A stretch of DNA of 64,000 bases from Hyposmocoma kahamanoa (GCF_003589595.1 NW_020654289.1:7544830-7608829); one strand, 5' to 3'. Shown: positions 32,039 to 43,639, counted from the stretch's first letter. Numbers and translations: made by a program. Notes: a model not told the origin generated them from the sequence alone.

Positions 32039-32194
32039 TAAGTTGACAACTCCCATGAGCTTACAATTTCACCAGAAACTTTACACTTCAAAACCGGAAC
32101 GCAGTAATGCTACCATTACTGCTTAGCGGCAGAAATAGCTAAGGTGGCAGTACTTGTCTGGACGAACTCTTTCACAAGGAGCTCTACTGCTACT
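32039..32194 (-). repeat. RepA copy, 5' half
   Basis: In reverse: TAGTAGCAGTAGAGCTCCTT to GGGAGTTGTCAAC. It closes a three-copy cluster with alternating orientation. Confidence 0.8.
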
Positions 32195-33426
32195 AAATTG
32201 TAAAATATATAATGTGTAATAATATAATATATATACGAGGGTGGTATACCTTCGCTCCGAAGATCTCTGTTCATTGTGATTTTAAAAACATTCAGGTTTC
32301 CCAAGGGAAAAGCATTTTCGAGGAAGCGTCTGAAATCGACTAGGTATATATAAAGTTGGGTTTACATACGTGTAGCCAGTCGTTAAACAAAATGGAGATG
32401 AGGGAGAGGGGTATAGGTGCGACGCGCGGGAGCAGGGAAGATGATGGTAACGAAGAGACCGGAACGGTCGTTGTTTGTTGTAGCTTATAAGGACAGTAGG
32501 CCGGGAGATGAATATTTAACAGAATTCGTGTGTGTAAGAGATTTGATGTGTTAAAAAACCATTAAGTAAGTATGTTTGTCTTTGGCAAATATACGTAGTG
32601 ATGAGGATTATTCGGATTGTAAATGAAATATTTCTTGAAAATTAATAAACCTATTACACATTGAGTAATGGATTTTATTTTATTTTTATTCTTTACGTAC
32701 AATGAAAGATGGCATCATCTAATGTACGACTATATAATATATTTGCTCTACATTAATATATCTTTATTCACTTTGAAATCTTGACTGTGTTTATTACACA
32801 AAATGAGAAATGATGTAGTAATCTCACATCAGCCCCGGGACAACGAAAGGCAAGATATACAGAGAGGGCACAGAGAATGAATCGGACAGCGGGGAATCTG
32901 TTTTCTTTTTCAATCAGAGAACGTCCCTTGAGGATGTATACCCACAGTTGTAACACAATCTACTCTCCACACCACAGTTCAAAGATCTCTGTTAACATTA
33001 TATTGGGTTTACTGGATATTACATGGAGCTATTGTAAGATAAGTTTTTAAACTGTGGTCCAAGATATAGTAGTGTGTGGGTACACCCAAGGCGTGGTAGT
33101 TAGAAAATAAATTGAATACTGGCGAGTGGTTGGATCGGGAGCATCGGGCGCTCCGGCGTTCGGATTGAGAGTAGCTTTATTTTAGTTCAACACATCGTAA
33201 AAGTTAAAGGATGGAGGTGTCTACCATAAAACCGTCAGTCCGAGTTGTTACGCTGTTTGTTATTGGTTTGCTTCCTCGTTTGAACCGTATCATTCGATAA
33301 TGAATTCTCAGGTGAGACATTCTCACGTGGTATGAGATTTGAAATGGGTTTTGATGAAACTTTTGTATATATTAGTTGTTTATAGTAAAATCATAATAGT
33401 AGTTTATGTCACTGTTAAATAATGAA
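32195..33426. other. Long stretch without recognised features
   Basis: CpG-richer patches at 32395-32490 and 33120-33175 resemble LTR or promoter composition, but no partner repeat or frame was found. Confidence 0.3.
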
Positions 33427-33509
33427 AGGCATTAAAACACGAGTGAGGGTTTGTGAAACGAGCCGATAGGCGAGTTTCATAAAAACATCTCACTAGTGTT
33501 TTAATGCCT
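33427..33509. repeat. 83-bp palindromic element
   Basis: Arms AGGCATTAAAACACGAGTGA and (in reverse) AGGCATTAAAACACTAGTGA differ at one base; inner GTGAAACGAG/CGAGTTTCAT words extend the fold. Confidence 0.65.
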
Positions 33510-34049
33510 AATTATGTACTGTTACGTACACTGCTTTATCTAAACACATATTATAAGCTCTCTGTGATGTGTTCAGGAACCGCATGTTACGACTGGCGAA
33601 ATAGCGGCAAATAAAAGCTTTTCTCTCGTAGATGTTTTTTTTAATTCATATTTAATTTTTTATTCATAGACAATCTAGAATCGGCCCCAACTATCATATC
33701 GTTCGATATCAAGTAACGTGTGAAATTGTTAAAATTGTTTGCTATTGACATTTTATTTCGAATAAAACTACATTTCGACTGATATTAGAATTGAAGTCCA
33801 ATAAAATTGTTTTGTTTTTCAGAGATGTTCGAAATTGTAATGTTATTATTGTGTCGAATTCGATGTTATTATTCAAGCAAAAATAACATTTTCACAGATA
33901 AGAAATTTATTACATCAAAAAAGTTTACCTTTATGCTGATCGTTATTTGCGGTTTTTGAACACATTATAGAGAGTTTATGAAATGTGTGTAGGTAAAAGC
34001 ATTAGCACTATGTTCAAAATATACAATAATTTACAACACATCAAAATGT
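33510..34049. other. AT-rich, nothing recognised
   Basis: No feature. Confidence 0.3.
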
Positions 34050-34190
34050 CTAGGGATTTTATCAATTACTGAAAAATCTGGTTTTTTAAATTACTTTCTT
34101 TTTAACATCGATGCATTACAAAAATCCAATGGTGTCAAAAAAATTAAAAACCGGATTTTCAATAATTAGCAATAACGTGTTTAATCCCTA
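34050..34190. repeat. MITE-K copy 1
   Basis: Ends CTAGGGATTTTATCAATTAC and (in reverse) TAGGGATTAAACACGTTATT; the arms converge on AATTACTGAAAA/AATTATTGAAAA and a central ATCCA. Confidence 0.55.
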
Positions 34191-34233
34191 AACACTTATG
34201 AGCAGAATATTTAAAAAACACTTAAATAACTTA

Positions 34234-34466
34234 GAGCTGTTACACACGGCGACTTCAAGCACCGATACAAACGCGCGATTGCATCGCTACACTTGATATT
34301 TATAGGAAATTGCATCGACGCAATCGCGCGTTTGTATCGATGCAGTTGCACGTGTGCATCGATGCAATTGCCTATTAATCGCACGTGTAGCGATGCAATC
34401 GCGCGTTTCAGGAACGCGCGTCCACGCGTTTGCATCACTGCTAAAAGTCATTGTATGTAACCACTC
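34234..34466. repeat. MITE-Q, best copy
   Basis: Ends GAGCTGTTACACACGGCGAC and (in reverse) GAGTGGTTACATACAATGAC. TTA precedes and TTG follows, consistent with a decayed TTA duplication. The interior repeats cgatgcaatcgcgcgtttgt-type words in both orientations. Confidence 0.55.
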
Positions 34467-35574
34467 TTGTTGACTAATAAAATTTACTATACAGTGTCCA
34501 TGTGTTTATATGCCTAATGTTTGACCGGACACAATAAAACTATACTTATTTCGTTCCATGTCAACTTCCATACGACATGTGTTTTTGTTGGTAATTATTA
34601 ATAATTAATAATAATTGCTGTTATTAAAACAAAAATTACCACAAATTAAGAAACACTGTTCATACAAATCTAATTTAAAAAATGGAACAGCTAACGGAGG
34701 TACAAAGAAGAAAGTCTTCAGAGTAATTTGGGTTGTACGTAAAAGAGGTATAAAACAAACGTAATTATTATTAAGAAATCTAAATGGATTTTGGATTTCT
34801 TTTGGATTTGTAGCCCGGCAACACATCATTAATCAATCTGTGGAAACTTTATTATGCTTCGATACCAACACGCATATGTGGTTACTGCTTTTAACCGTTT
34901 AACATTAGCTGATCGTTAACTTTACATGCAACGAGCCCTGTACCCCACCTACGGTGGGGTCGGGCTCGCCCTGCGGCGCGTGGTTCAGTTTACGGGGTGT
35001 GCTCATGCTCTTCAGTGGCACAGCGATTACTACTATGTGCGCTTGATGAGGAGGTCGATTCCCGATTTGGGCCAATTTAAGAAACGAAAATTTCTAAGTT
35101 GGTTTTGTTCTCAGTATTCTGGATTATCGTTCTTTTGGTATTCATTTTTTTTTAATTTACTTATCTTGTCAATTACATTTTTTGTACAAATAAGATAATG
35201 TTCTCCCAAACTTCATAAAAGTTTATCGGGAGATAGTACAGAAAATTCGGCAGTACATACAAAATATTTCTCTTTGGCTTAGCTTTCAAGAAAATGGAAT
35301 CTAACAGAAAAACGGTTGAGATACAACAACGCTATAATAAGTATCTCATTTCCACTACATCGGGAAGTATGCCTTACATTTTTACAATTGTGAGATCTTA
35401 TACTCGTAACCTATTACGCCTCCGTACAATTTACCTCCGCCTACGCCTTGATGTTTTTTCTACTGCAATAAAGTGTTAGCGAGAAAGCTGCAATGTTAAA
35501 CACCCAAAAAATATCTGAATAATTAGAAAAAGTCACGCTGTGGTAAGAAATCTGTGACTAGTGACAATAAGTTT
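34467..35574. other. Nothing recognised
   Basis: A small perfect stem ACCCCAC/GTGGGGT lies near 34940-34957 in a GC patch. Otherwise AT-rich. Confidence 0.3.
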
Positions 35575-35755
35575 TCAGGTTTTCGCGATTGTTACGCATG
35601 TAAAATGGAATAATTTTTTTCCTACCTAAATCTAGTGTATTTGTTTTTTCAAACAAACGTTTCGGGTCATTTACAGGTGCCACGGTCACGGCTGACAATC
35701 AGTCATAAAAAAATATACACATTTTAAATACGAAAAAATATTTTCAATTCCTAGT
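35575..35755. repeat. MITE-D-related copy, reverse
   Basis: In reverse the core words GGCACCTGTAAATGACCCG and AAACGTTTGTTTGAAAAAAC are present. Confidence 0.5.
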
Positions 35756-35756
35756 G

Positions 35757-35981
35757 ACAATGAATAAAAATAATAATACGTACACACTCAACACAGCCCC
35801 GCACTAGGGAAACCCTGTATCTCGGGTGCCATGGACACACACATAAACACCACAAATTACACCCAAATTCACGAGAGAAATAATTGTAGGCTATACAGCT
35901 ATTTCTCCCGGCCCGGGAATCGAACCTGGGACCTCTGCGTGGCAGTCCGAGCATGGTAACTGTTCGGCCACGGAGGCAGTT
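35757..35981 (-). repeat. SINE-1 copy, near full length
   Basis: In reverse: CTGCCTCCGTGGCCGAACAG, GGTTCGATTCCCGGGCCGGG, then a body ending GCGGGGCTGTGTTGAGTGTG. It keeps a good B box. Confidence 0.8.
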
Positions 35982-36402
35982 AATTGATTGAATGATTTAA
36001 TAAATAATCATATAATTTTAAAATCTAAATTACATCTATTCTCGCTTAATAGCGACAACAAACCATAGAATCCATAGATTAGCAACACCAAAAAAATACA
36101 ATGTAATTGCAATAATTATTTTACTGAATATGTTACAGGTCTTGATAGTTACAGGTCGTGACTTCATAGTTTTTGTGAAAATACTCCTAAAGTTAGATGT
36201 TATTACTGATATAAAGATCGAACAAATACAAAAATTCCTTCGATCCGTCTGTAAATGTACTCTGTTACTTATTGACAACTGTATTTAGCGCCCACCGGGA
36301 GCCTTGTTTTTTTTGGCGACACCAGACTAATGTATTATTAGTAACATCAAATACATATACCAACATGATTGTCGGTTATTGTACGTAAATTTGTGAAAAT
36401 GT
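35982..36402. other. Nothing recognised
   Basis: AT-rich; traces of SINE-2/3 tail words near 36210-36225. Confidence 0.3.
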
Positions 36403-36403
36403 A

Positions 36404-36955
36404 TAGTCGATGCCCTAAGATACCTGATCCCTCTGACCTTTTGGTTCCGAGAGCTTTCTTACGCATTCAACAGGAAAGTACAAAGGAATTCCAATTTCCT
36501 CGGTCTAAATTTGTATTTATGTAATTAAAGATTTTTTTAAGTATCAAGAGACGAGACGAGCAAGTCGTGCGCCTGATGGTAAGCTACACGCCTGTCTTGA
36601 GATTTAAGCTGATAAGACGCATGTGCCTGTAACAACAACATAATAGTAACAGTAATGCTGACATTACTGCTTGGTGGCAGAAATAGGTAAGGTGGCAGTA
36701 CTTATCTGCACGAACTCTTCCACAAAGAGCTCTACTGCTACCAAAAATTTGAATTAAAGATCAAATTGTCTTAAAAAATTTCTTGAAACATCATATAAAA
36801 TAATGAATATATGTATACAATAATGAAATAAGGTCATACCAAAATGAATTTTAATGCTGACAGGTTAAATAAACGTGCAGTTTGTTAAACATCTTTCTCC
36901 ATACTGATCTACTCAGAACCAAACAGACGGTTCAAGTATCTTATAGCATCGACTG
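36404..36955. mobile_element. MITE-L copy interrupted by RepA
   Basis: Ends TAGTCGATGCCCTAAGATAC and (in reverse) CAGTCGATGCTATAAGATAC match each other and 61274-61582. RepA (36538-36743) lies inside, so it inserted after MITE-L. Confidence 0.6.
36538..36743 (-). repeat. RepA copy inside MITE-L
   Basis: In reverse: GGTAGCAGTAGAGCTCTTTG to TCTCGTCTCTTGATAC, with an internal deletion. Confidence 0.75.
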
Positions 36956-37285
36956 CACAATAGTACTTGTAGATTAATTTATAGCTGAATTTGACGTCGC
37001 TATAAAGCCCAGTTTTTGGCAACTCCAAAGTATATATTCAATAAATTAGTAAAGCCAAATAAACGTACGTAAAACTGTTCGTTAGTGCATGTAAAAAAGT
37101 AAAAGATTTCCTTGTTGACAAATTCACAATTGCTTTTTGTGTCGGTGTGAAAAATAGCTTTTGGCGACGCCAAGGCTGTTATTCATAAGCAGCGTTGTGT
37201 TCCACATGTATCACATATTGAACGACTTTGGCATCCATGGGAAAATGTAATGAATATAACGCTCTGTACAAACGTCAAAAGTATC
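36956..37285. other. Nothing recognised
   Basis: AT-rich. Confidence 0.3.
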
Positions 37286-37470
37286 TAGGGATCAAGCACG
37301 TTATTGGCAATTACTGAAAATCAGATTTCTTAATTACTTATTTTTATCACCGATGGATTCTTTTTTGGTCAATTTTGTAATTTCAATTTGAAAATGAAAT
37401 TGACCAAAAAAAATCCATTTGTATCATTGACCTCATTTTCAGAAATTAGGGAAAACGTGATTGATCCCTA
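37286..37470. repeat. MITE-K copy 2
   Basis: TAGGGATCAAGCACGTTATT and (in reverse) TAGGGATCAATCACGTTTTC; the centre holds an almost perfect TTTTTTGGTCAATTTCATTT palindrome. Confidence 0.6.
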
Positions 37471-37985
37471 AATGAAAAAAAAAACGTATGTAATATATCT
37501 ACGACGCGAGCAGTCACTTCATAAGTTAAATTGCGTTCACTTTTCACAGATGCAAAGCTATAAAAAGGTTTATCCCCTATTATGTTGTAGTCAAAAGCAG
37601 TTCAAGCTTGACACATTGTAGTTTGGAATGTTCTTATCGCAAGTGGCATAGACTTGAATTTAAATTTTAAGGTAGCTTTGCACGGTCCGTGATTTTATCG
37701 ACCATTTCGCATGAGCTCGCACTTGCACACCAAAAGACGTGGCTTGTCCGTGGTGGCGCAGACGCGTCCGTAACGGTGCGTGGATCAATGCATAGCGTGA
37801 AAAGATCGGGGACGGTACGGGGCAATGGGTTGTGAATTTGAAATTAGTTTAGTTATTAATATGAAAGGGCGAAGCGACGTGTGGCTGTCGATGGTCGTCG
37901 GCCGTGACAGAGCGATTAGCGCGCACTTGGTATAAGATGGCGGCAACGCCAACCAGAAGATTGTAATGATAATTGTAGTGACTAT
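37471..37985. other. CpG-richer stretch, possibly LTR sequence
   Basis: 37690-37930 is GC-richer and lies directly before a primer-binding-site-like word. It may be the 5' LTR of the fragment that follows; no second LTR was found. Confidence 0.25.
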
Positions 37986-38028
37986 AAAACTCTTAAGTTT
38001 CTTTACATTGTGTTCAACTCAAAATACT

Positions 38029-38520
38029 ACATGGCGTAGCCGGTTTAAAGAACCGTCACAAAAAATCGAGGGTGGAGTACCGCATGCCAGTTCCTCCCAA
38101 CCTCGACAATTTGGAGAATAGTGGAAGCGGTTTCTGGCCAGTTTTAGGATGTTTCTGTAGCGGAAACCAGAAAAATTGCCATTCTTCTGAACTACATTGG
38201 ACAACCAGCTCAAAAATAAAATTGTTCTTTAAACCCTGACAGGTAAAGATGAAATAGAGAAACTTGAAGAAGTTATTAAAGTTTTGAAGAACATATCAAA
38301 CCAAAGACGAACGAGATAATAAACACGTTTCTCTTTAACAAGAGAATTCAAGAAGACGGAGAACATTTTGATGCATTCTACACAGAGTTACGAAAACTTG
38401 CTCAAAATTGTAATTTTTGTAAAATTTTTAGACAAAATGTTATGAGACTGAATAATACGCGGGATAAGGGACAGACTCATCTGTAATATCACCGTGAGAG
38501 GCCGCTTTTAAGTATCAAAC
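38029..38520 (+). pseudogene. Ty3/Gypsy-type gag fragment with possible primer-binding site
   Basis: TGGCGTAGCCGGTT at about 38030 resembles the primer-binding site next to an insect Gypsy LTR. Downstream, split over frames with several stops, are gag-like words: ATGCCAGTTCCTCCC start, WKRFLASFRMFL, then KDEIEKLEEVIKVL and EDGEHFDAFYTELRKLAQNC. In the family these belong to the capsid region of Gag, which forms the particle. The copy is dead and stops near 38520; no zinc knuckle or pol follows. Confidence 0.45.
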
Positions 38521-39040
38521 TTGTCATGTTATTGACCTTGTGCGCATCATCCCTTACCCAAGTGTGTACTAGAGGGTAAGTATGTACATAATCTCAAAAG
38601 TACGTCTTCCTTTACAAACCTAGCCGTTTTTATCAATCCTAATCCCTTATTATTTGAACCTATAAAACATACCATATCTTGTAAAGAAGCGTGTGTTGTA
38701 AGATTTGTAAGCCCGGTGGAATTCCGCAAGTTTCATACACGTCTGTTGTAAGACTCTGCAAGTACGTGAGGCGAATTATCGCGCAAGTTGCGAACTACCA
38801 TCGATGTTTTCTTACCAATGAATGATCGCTCTCCAAGGAACATAAGTTTTGTATTTACAGAAATAAAGTATCTTTTACATTATACTATTTTGTTGTACTC
38901 TCAGATATTCATGGAAAATGCTTTAAAAATAAAAATGTTCATTCAACATTAGCGCTTAAAATAATTTCATTCAAGGTCACGTATGTTAGGAATTTGGTTT
39001 ATTTGTAAAAATACAAAGTTATAATATAAATACTACTTCA
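38521..39040. other. Nothing recognised
   Basis: AT-rich; CGCAAGTT words near 38730-38790 are not a clear repeat. Confidence 0.3.
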
Positions 39041-39130
39041 AAAGCTGTTGTGGATAGGTGTGTAGCACACGCCTATACGTAACATACACACCAGGCACAC
39101 CTTGTTCGTCCCGTCACTTGATATTATAAA
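39041..39130 (+). repeat. RepA copy, 3' end
   Basis: Ends TTCGTCCCGTCACTTGATAT followed by A-run. Confidence 0.7.
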
Positions 39131-39612
39131 AAGAAACCGGCAGGCAACGACTTCTATAGACAAGAACATTCACAGCAGCTACATGTTCCAAACAAAACAC
39201 TATCAATAGCGATAGTATTTTGTTTTAGTATTAAATTTTGTCAGAGAGTATCAATACCGTTGTACCGTGACAGACGTGACACTCGACGAGTATACCTACT
39301 CGTATTGGGAATGAGCTAGGCAGGCAGATAATATCGAGTGTTTACTATCCATAGTTGGGAAATTAACGTAAAGCCCCTGGCCAAGTCGTTAATAGTCGCA
39401 CAATACATTTCATTTTGCTTTGACCCAGGGGCCTTCCACTTATTATTTATAATTAATAAATTACTAAAAAGAAAAATAAATTAAGTAGAAGAAAAATATA
39501 CAATCGACTTGTTGAAATTACTGATGTTATGTACTTTTCCTTGCGGAAAGGCAGAGATCTTTAGACCACGCAGCCTAGTCTAGTACATACACATCGTTGA
39601 GCCAAAAATCGG
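39131..39612. other. Nothing recognised
   Basis: AT-rich; CCTGGCCAAG near 39380 and CCCAGGGGCC near 39425 suggest a loose hairpin. Confidence 0.3.
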
Positions 39613-39712
39613 GACTTGTCAGCTTTATGTCCAGGGTGACGGGCGGAGTGGCAGTGACACTGCAACTGTTATAGACACGCGTGTCGCTTACCACCAGGTG
39701 CACTTGAAATCT
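39613..39712 (+). repeat. RepA fragment
   Basis: GGGACTTGTCAGCTTTATGT to TACCACCAGGTGCACTTG with a deletion. Confidence 0.65.
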
Positions 39713-40144
39713 AATATAATATAATACAAATAATATAACCACAGACTTTACAGCGACCCAGTAAATACGCCTTTAGGTAATATAAATTATAATGTATGCT
39801 TTACTTATTTTTCTTCGCCGAATGCGCTGTTATTCTATCTCTACCTATTTATGTAAGAACATCTGTTATTGTTGACCCTAAATCAAATAAAAACCGATCA
39901 AAAACAATCGCACGCGACTTTTTGGCCGTTCCATTAGCTACATAAATTCGTATACGCGAATTAACATTTCTATTTACAAAAAGAGTAATACGCCCCGAAA
40001 ACAGTCCGAGTGAAGTTAACACTCGGCAAACAAAGCCTGTACGACGCCCCGCACAAGTAGCACAGCGTCACAAATCAAACCCGACTTCATTATGAAGACA
40101 TAAAACGGACGTGAGAGCACCTCTGTGCGGTAGAACGTACTCAC
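39713..40144. other. Nothing recognised
   Basis: 40000-40144 is GC-richer and would be intron if the next entry is an exon. Confidence 0.3.
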
Positions 40145-40204
40145 ATGACATAATAAACACGCCATAACCGCGGCCGTAGCCCCAAACAAAAGTAAACAGG
40201 ACAT
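40145..40204 (-). other. Candidate first coding exon (signal-peptide-like)
   Basis: On the minus strand ATG at 40204 opens 20 codons (MSCLLLFGATAAVMACLLCH) ending exactly before GTGAGT at 40144. A hydrophobic leader of 20 residues followed by a strong donor in phase 0 is how many secreted insect proteins start. The flank 40205-40330 is GC-richer than average and free of repeats recognised here. No promoter or downstream exon was identified, so this is a suggestion only. Confidence 0.2.
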
Positions 40205-40844
40205 CCGCTTTAAAAACAATGCGAAATTGTGGAACAAAGTACGAAAAAAAGATGAAATTTGTTCACCAAACGAATTTCGCGAAACAAACTTTCCGAGCGG
40301 ATGTATGTACGGCACGCGAAACGGATGGGTTTTCGAATTTCGAACGTGTATTTTTTTTCAGGGTTAGGAATAGAAGTTTTCGGGAGTAATGTGGTTAGAA
40401 TATTTCAGCCAGTGCGTCAATTTTAGTTGTGAAACCAATTTTATTTCACGTTTTAATAGTAACAATAAACCTGTACGACTCCATTCCATTCAGACAGTTA
40501 TATACTTCAGGGTTGTCTCTTCCGCCAAAATTAAGGATTTGAGAATTTTTTCTTTTTCAAATTTTCGATTTACTTCACACACATTTATATATAATTATTA
40601 TAGAATTCATATTCTAGTTTTATTTCAATTTTTCTATGTTATGAATTGCCGGAAAAAAATACGATGTAGGCGGTATACAAAGCAAAATACGCATTATAAT
40701 ACACATTTGCTTACTTTTTTAACGGCGTAGGTTCATGATACAATAAGCTAATTGAAATTCCGCGAAGAGGAAAATTTGAAATTATTTATATTTATAAAGC
40801 AGAAATACATTTTTTCTCTAATTTTATTCACGTATAAAGCTATA
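40205..40844. other. Nothing recognised
   Basis: A 113-codon plus frame at 40389-40730 is AT-driven and unlike any family I know. Confidence 0.3.
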
Positions 40845-41075
40845 ATTATTAGTACAAAGATGGATGCCGAAAAAATCCCTCGATCTGGCTGGATTCGAAC
40901 CAGCGCCCTCAGTATACCGTGCCTGACGCTTTCCCAACTGAGCTGCGGAACGAACCAGCAGATCTTACGAATTTTTCTATGTGCTTGTTGCATATCCTTG
41001 TTTTAACTTGTTTTTTTTGTTGTACCTTTACAGCTACCAGTGGCGAAGAAATGTCGCTTTTATAATTATAACAAA
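40845..41075 (-). repeat. SINE-2 copy with the best tRNA-like head
   Basis: In reverse: TTCCGCAGCTCAGTTGGGAA, GGTTCGAATCCAGCC (perfect B box), tail AAAAATTC... and leader with TAGCTGTAAAGGTACAAC. It could be mistaken for a tRNA gene but has no anticodon-arm fold and shares leader and tail with the family. Confidence 0.7.
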
Positions 41076-41574
41076 CTAATGGTCGTAAAACATTGAGTAA
41101 GTCTATTAATATTACACATGTTCACTAGAATTTGAAATCAGCTTTATAGGAAGTAATAAAACTACACCAATGTAAATCATAGAACAAAGGGAACAAATAT
41201 CCGGTCTAATAGGCAAATCGTTTTAAATGAGAATGAAATATGAAAACCTATTCGATAAATAGGATTTCCAGTCCGATTCTATTCCTTCCTATTTAATAAT
41301 AAGATTTCTATTATTTGCGAGCCTTTGTTGTCAAGAACCATCAAGCTCCGTTTTGGGCCCAATTAAGTCAAGAGCATCCTTTAAAAATCAACCAAATTAT
41401 TACGAGTCGGGTGTACTACGGTCTTCTTATTATGATCACTTTTTAAGTCGAATTTATCTGGGACGTTTATTGTACTAGTTACCTTTATGATTCACGCATT
41501 TGTTTACATACAAAGCAAAACATCTTATAAGTATACACGCTTGTTGCAGATTTTTGGTTTTAACAAAAAAAGTT
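41076..41574. other. AT-rich, nothing recognised
   Basis: No feature. Confidence 0.3.
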
Positions 41575-41775
41575 TAAATAAAAAACAAAGACCTGCAACA
41601 ACCACGTAGAAAATTCCTAAGATCTGCTTCCTCGTTCTTTGGTTGACTTAGGAGAACGTCAGCCACGGTATGGTTCGCGTCCAGCCGTATCGAAGGAATT
41701 TTTTTTTGTGTTCGATCTTTGTAATAATTATTGTAACAAATCAGTGGAGTAATTTCACAAAAACCATTGAATATC
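41575..41775 (+). repeat. SINE-2 copy
   Basis: Leader AACAACCACGTAGAAAATTC, degraded head, TGTGTTCGATCTTTGTAATA and tail GTGGAGTAATTTCACAAAAA. Confidence 0.6.
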
Positions 41776-42429
41776 ACAATAGTAGAACATCGTGCTATTT
41801 AACAAACTTGATATTATAATTGTACATTTTTAATTTTGCATATTAAGCATTAGTTATTAATTACTTAATAATGTTCTATAATTTTGTCTTTTTGTAAGTA
41901 AATTCTAATAAGATTTTTTTAAACGCCATTTTTTTTTTGGAAAGAACTACGGTAATCGAGACGTGTTACAAGGTCAGGTAATCTTTATTTGTTGTTTAGA
42001 ACAATAGCAAATGTTGTAATTTTATTTTTATTGGGCGTCGTTGTATTTTGACATTATTTGTTTTTTTTTGTTTCATACTGTTTTATTTTATATTAAGTAT
42101 TATTATTTATATGTATAAGAGACAATCGTGTAAAAATGTCACACGTGATCATGAAAGTGCTTTTATCACATGAAAGTCATAAAAATATTACGAACTACAT
42201 GAAACAAATAATGTTTGTATGTAGTTTTAAAACTCTCCCTTTTAAGCTTTAAAAAGTTGCCGACTATCCTCCTAGATTAGATTCTAGAATCCTTAAACCC
42301 CTCTTTTGTCATTTTACAGATGTGGCCCAATTACCTACACCAAGAAAGCAGAGTATTGTAATGTTATTTTTATTAGGCATTCTGGCACATGTTTTGTAGT
42401 TATTCTCTTAAATCTATTTAATTCCACGA
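41776..42429. other. AT-rich, nothing recognised
   Basis: No feature. Confidence 0.3.
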
Positions 42430-42598
42430 TGTTTGACTACCATGATATTCAATTATTTTTAAGTGAATTTACACCACTGGTTTGTTAAATGATATTAATA
42501 ATAAAGATCGAACCGTTCCGTGGCTTCATTGGCAGAGAATTGGATTTCTTGAGGGTGCTGGTTCGAAATTTCGTATTTGGCAGGATCGAATGAATTGT

Positions 42599-42600
<2 letters not shown>
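42430..42600. repeat. SINE-2 tail (reverse) joined to a SINE-2 head (forward)
   Basis: TTAATAATAAAGATCGAAC is the tail in reverse; TTCCGTGGCTTCATTGGCAG and GGTTCGAAATTTCG that follow are the forward head. Confidence 0.5.
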
Positions 42601-42657
<57 letters not shown>

Positions 42658-42667
42658 NNNNNNNNNN

Positions 42668-42733
<66 letters not shown>

Positions 42734-42780
42734 TGAGCGTTTGCGTGTACGTGTGCGTGTGCGTGTGCGTGTGCGTGTGC

Positions 42781-42812
<32 letters not shown>

Positions 42813-42930
42813 GTGCGTGTGCGTGTGCGTGTGCGTGTGCGTGTACGTGTGTGTGTGCGTGTGTGTGTGCGTGCAATCACGCGTGCGTGCGTGCGGGTGG
42901 GCGTGCGTACGTGCGTGCGTGCGTGTGTAT
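42601..42930 (+). repeat. (TG)n microsatellite changing to (GTGTGC)n, with 10-N gap
   Basis: Pure (TG)n surrounds Ns at 42658-42667; from 42729 the unit is GTGTGC, later GTGC. All frames here are artefacts. True length is unknown because of the gap. Confidence 0.95.
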
Positions 42931-43157
42931 ATGAATGAAATTGTATACTACAAGTTACACATGTATTACTAGTAGCTCTTCAATCTCGCTGTAACTACGT
43001 TATACCAAATATTTTGTTAATATTATCATACCTGTTATTGTAACTTGTAAAAAAAGGACAACGCAATTTCTACATTTTTCTGTTGTGCATGTTCTTCTCA
43101 ACGAAAAAAAATAAAAGCTCCTTTTTGAGCAAAATAGGACTTATTGAGTTTTAACTT

Positions 43158-43580
43158 TTAACCGATGATTTGAAAGTCATACAAATATATATATACGTAT
43201 AGCATATTAACTTTCGTTAATATTGATAATAAAACTATATTAAGCCCTAAAGCATTGTACTCAATAGGCTGACAATACTTTCGCTTGGAATCGCTAAACT
43301 TATTCTTGGCGAAAGTAGCTGCCAACTTCCTGGTCACCGAAGGCTTGAACGAAGCGAACTGAAAGGACGACTTTAGCCTGTGGCCCTTAGGTACATTTGT
43401 TGTAGACACGAAATACGAACGCACTACACATGTCAGTTTTACGATGAAAGTAATGTCAAAATTCATTTGACGTTTCGGAGTAAGGTATCCACAAATACTG
43501 AGCCTGAGCTTGCATGAGAAGGGATCAATTATTAGCCTTCGTTTTGTTTGGTAAATTTTTATAAAGCACGGTCGCCGCAA
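43158..43580 (-). other. Unrecognised basic reading frame
   Basis: A 140-codon minus frame with a lysine/arginine-rich centre (KGHRLKSSFQFASFKPSV, then KNKFSDSKRKYCQP). Its ends are AT-driven, so only the middle 60 codons look protein-like. It may be a degraded exon or transposon piece. No domain recognised. Confidence 0.2.
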
Positions 43581-43639
43581 TGAAATTTATGCCCGTTGCG
43601 AAATTACAATTAAACAATGTCCTAAATATGTTTTATTTT

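Noticed and set aside
35880..35981. A tRNA gene on the minus strand
   Set aside because: The same head and body occur at 14160 and 52925-53110; it is a SINE-1 copy.
40389..40730. 113-codon plus frame as a gene
   Set aside because: Composition (F, I, N, Y, S rich) is what AT-rich random sequence gives.
40885..40965. A tRNA gene on the minus strand
   Set aside because: The A and B boxes are good, but leader and tail match the SINE-2 family and no complete cloverleaf is visible.
42482..42972. Cysteine/valine and threonine/histidine repeat proteins
   Set aside because: Translation artefacts of the TG microsatellite, interrupted by Ns.
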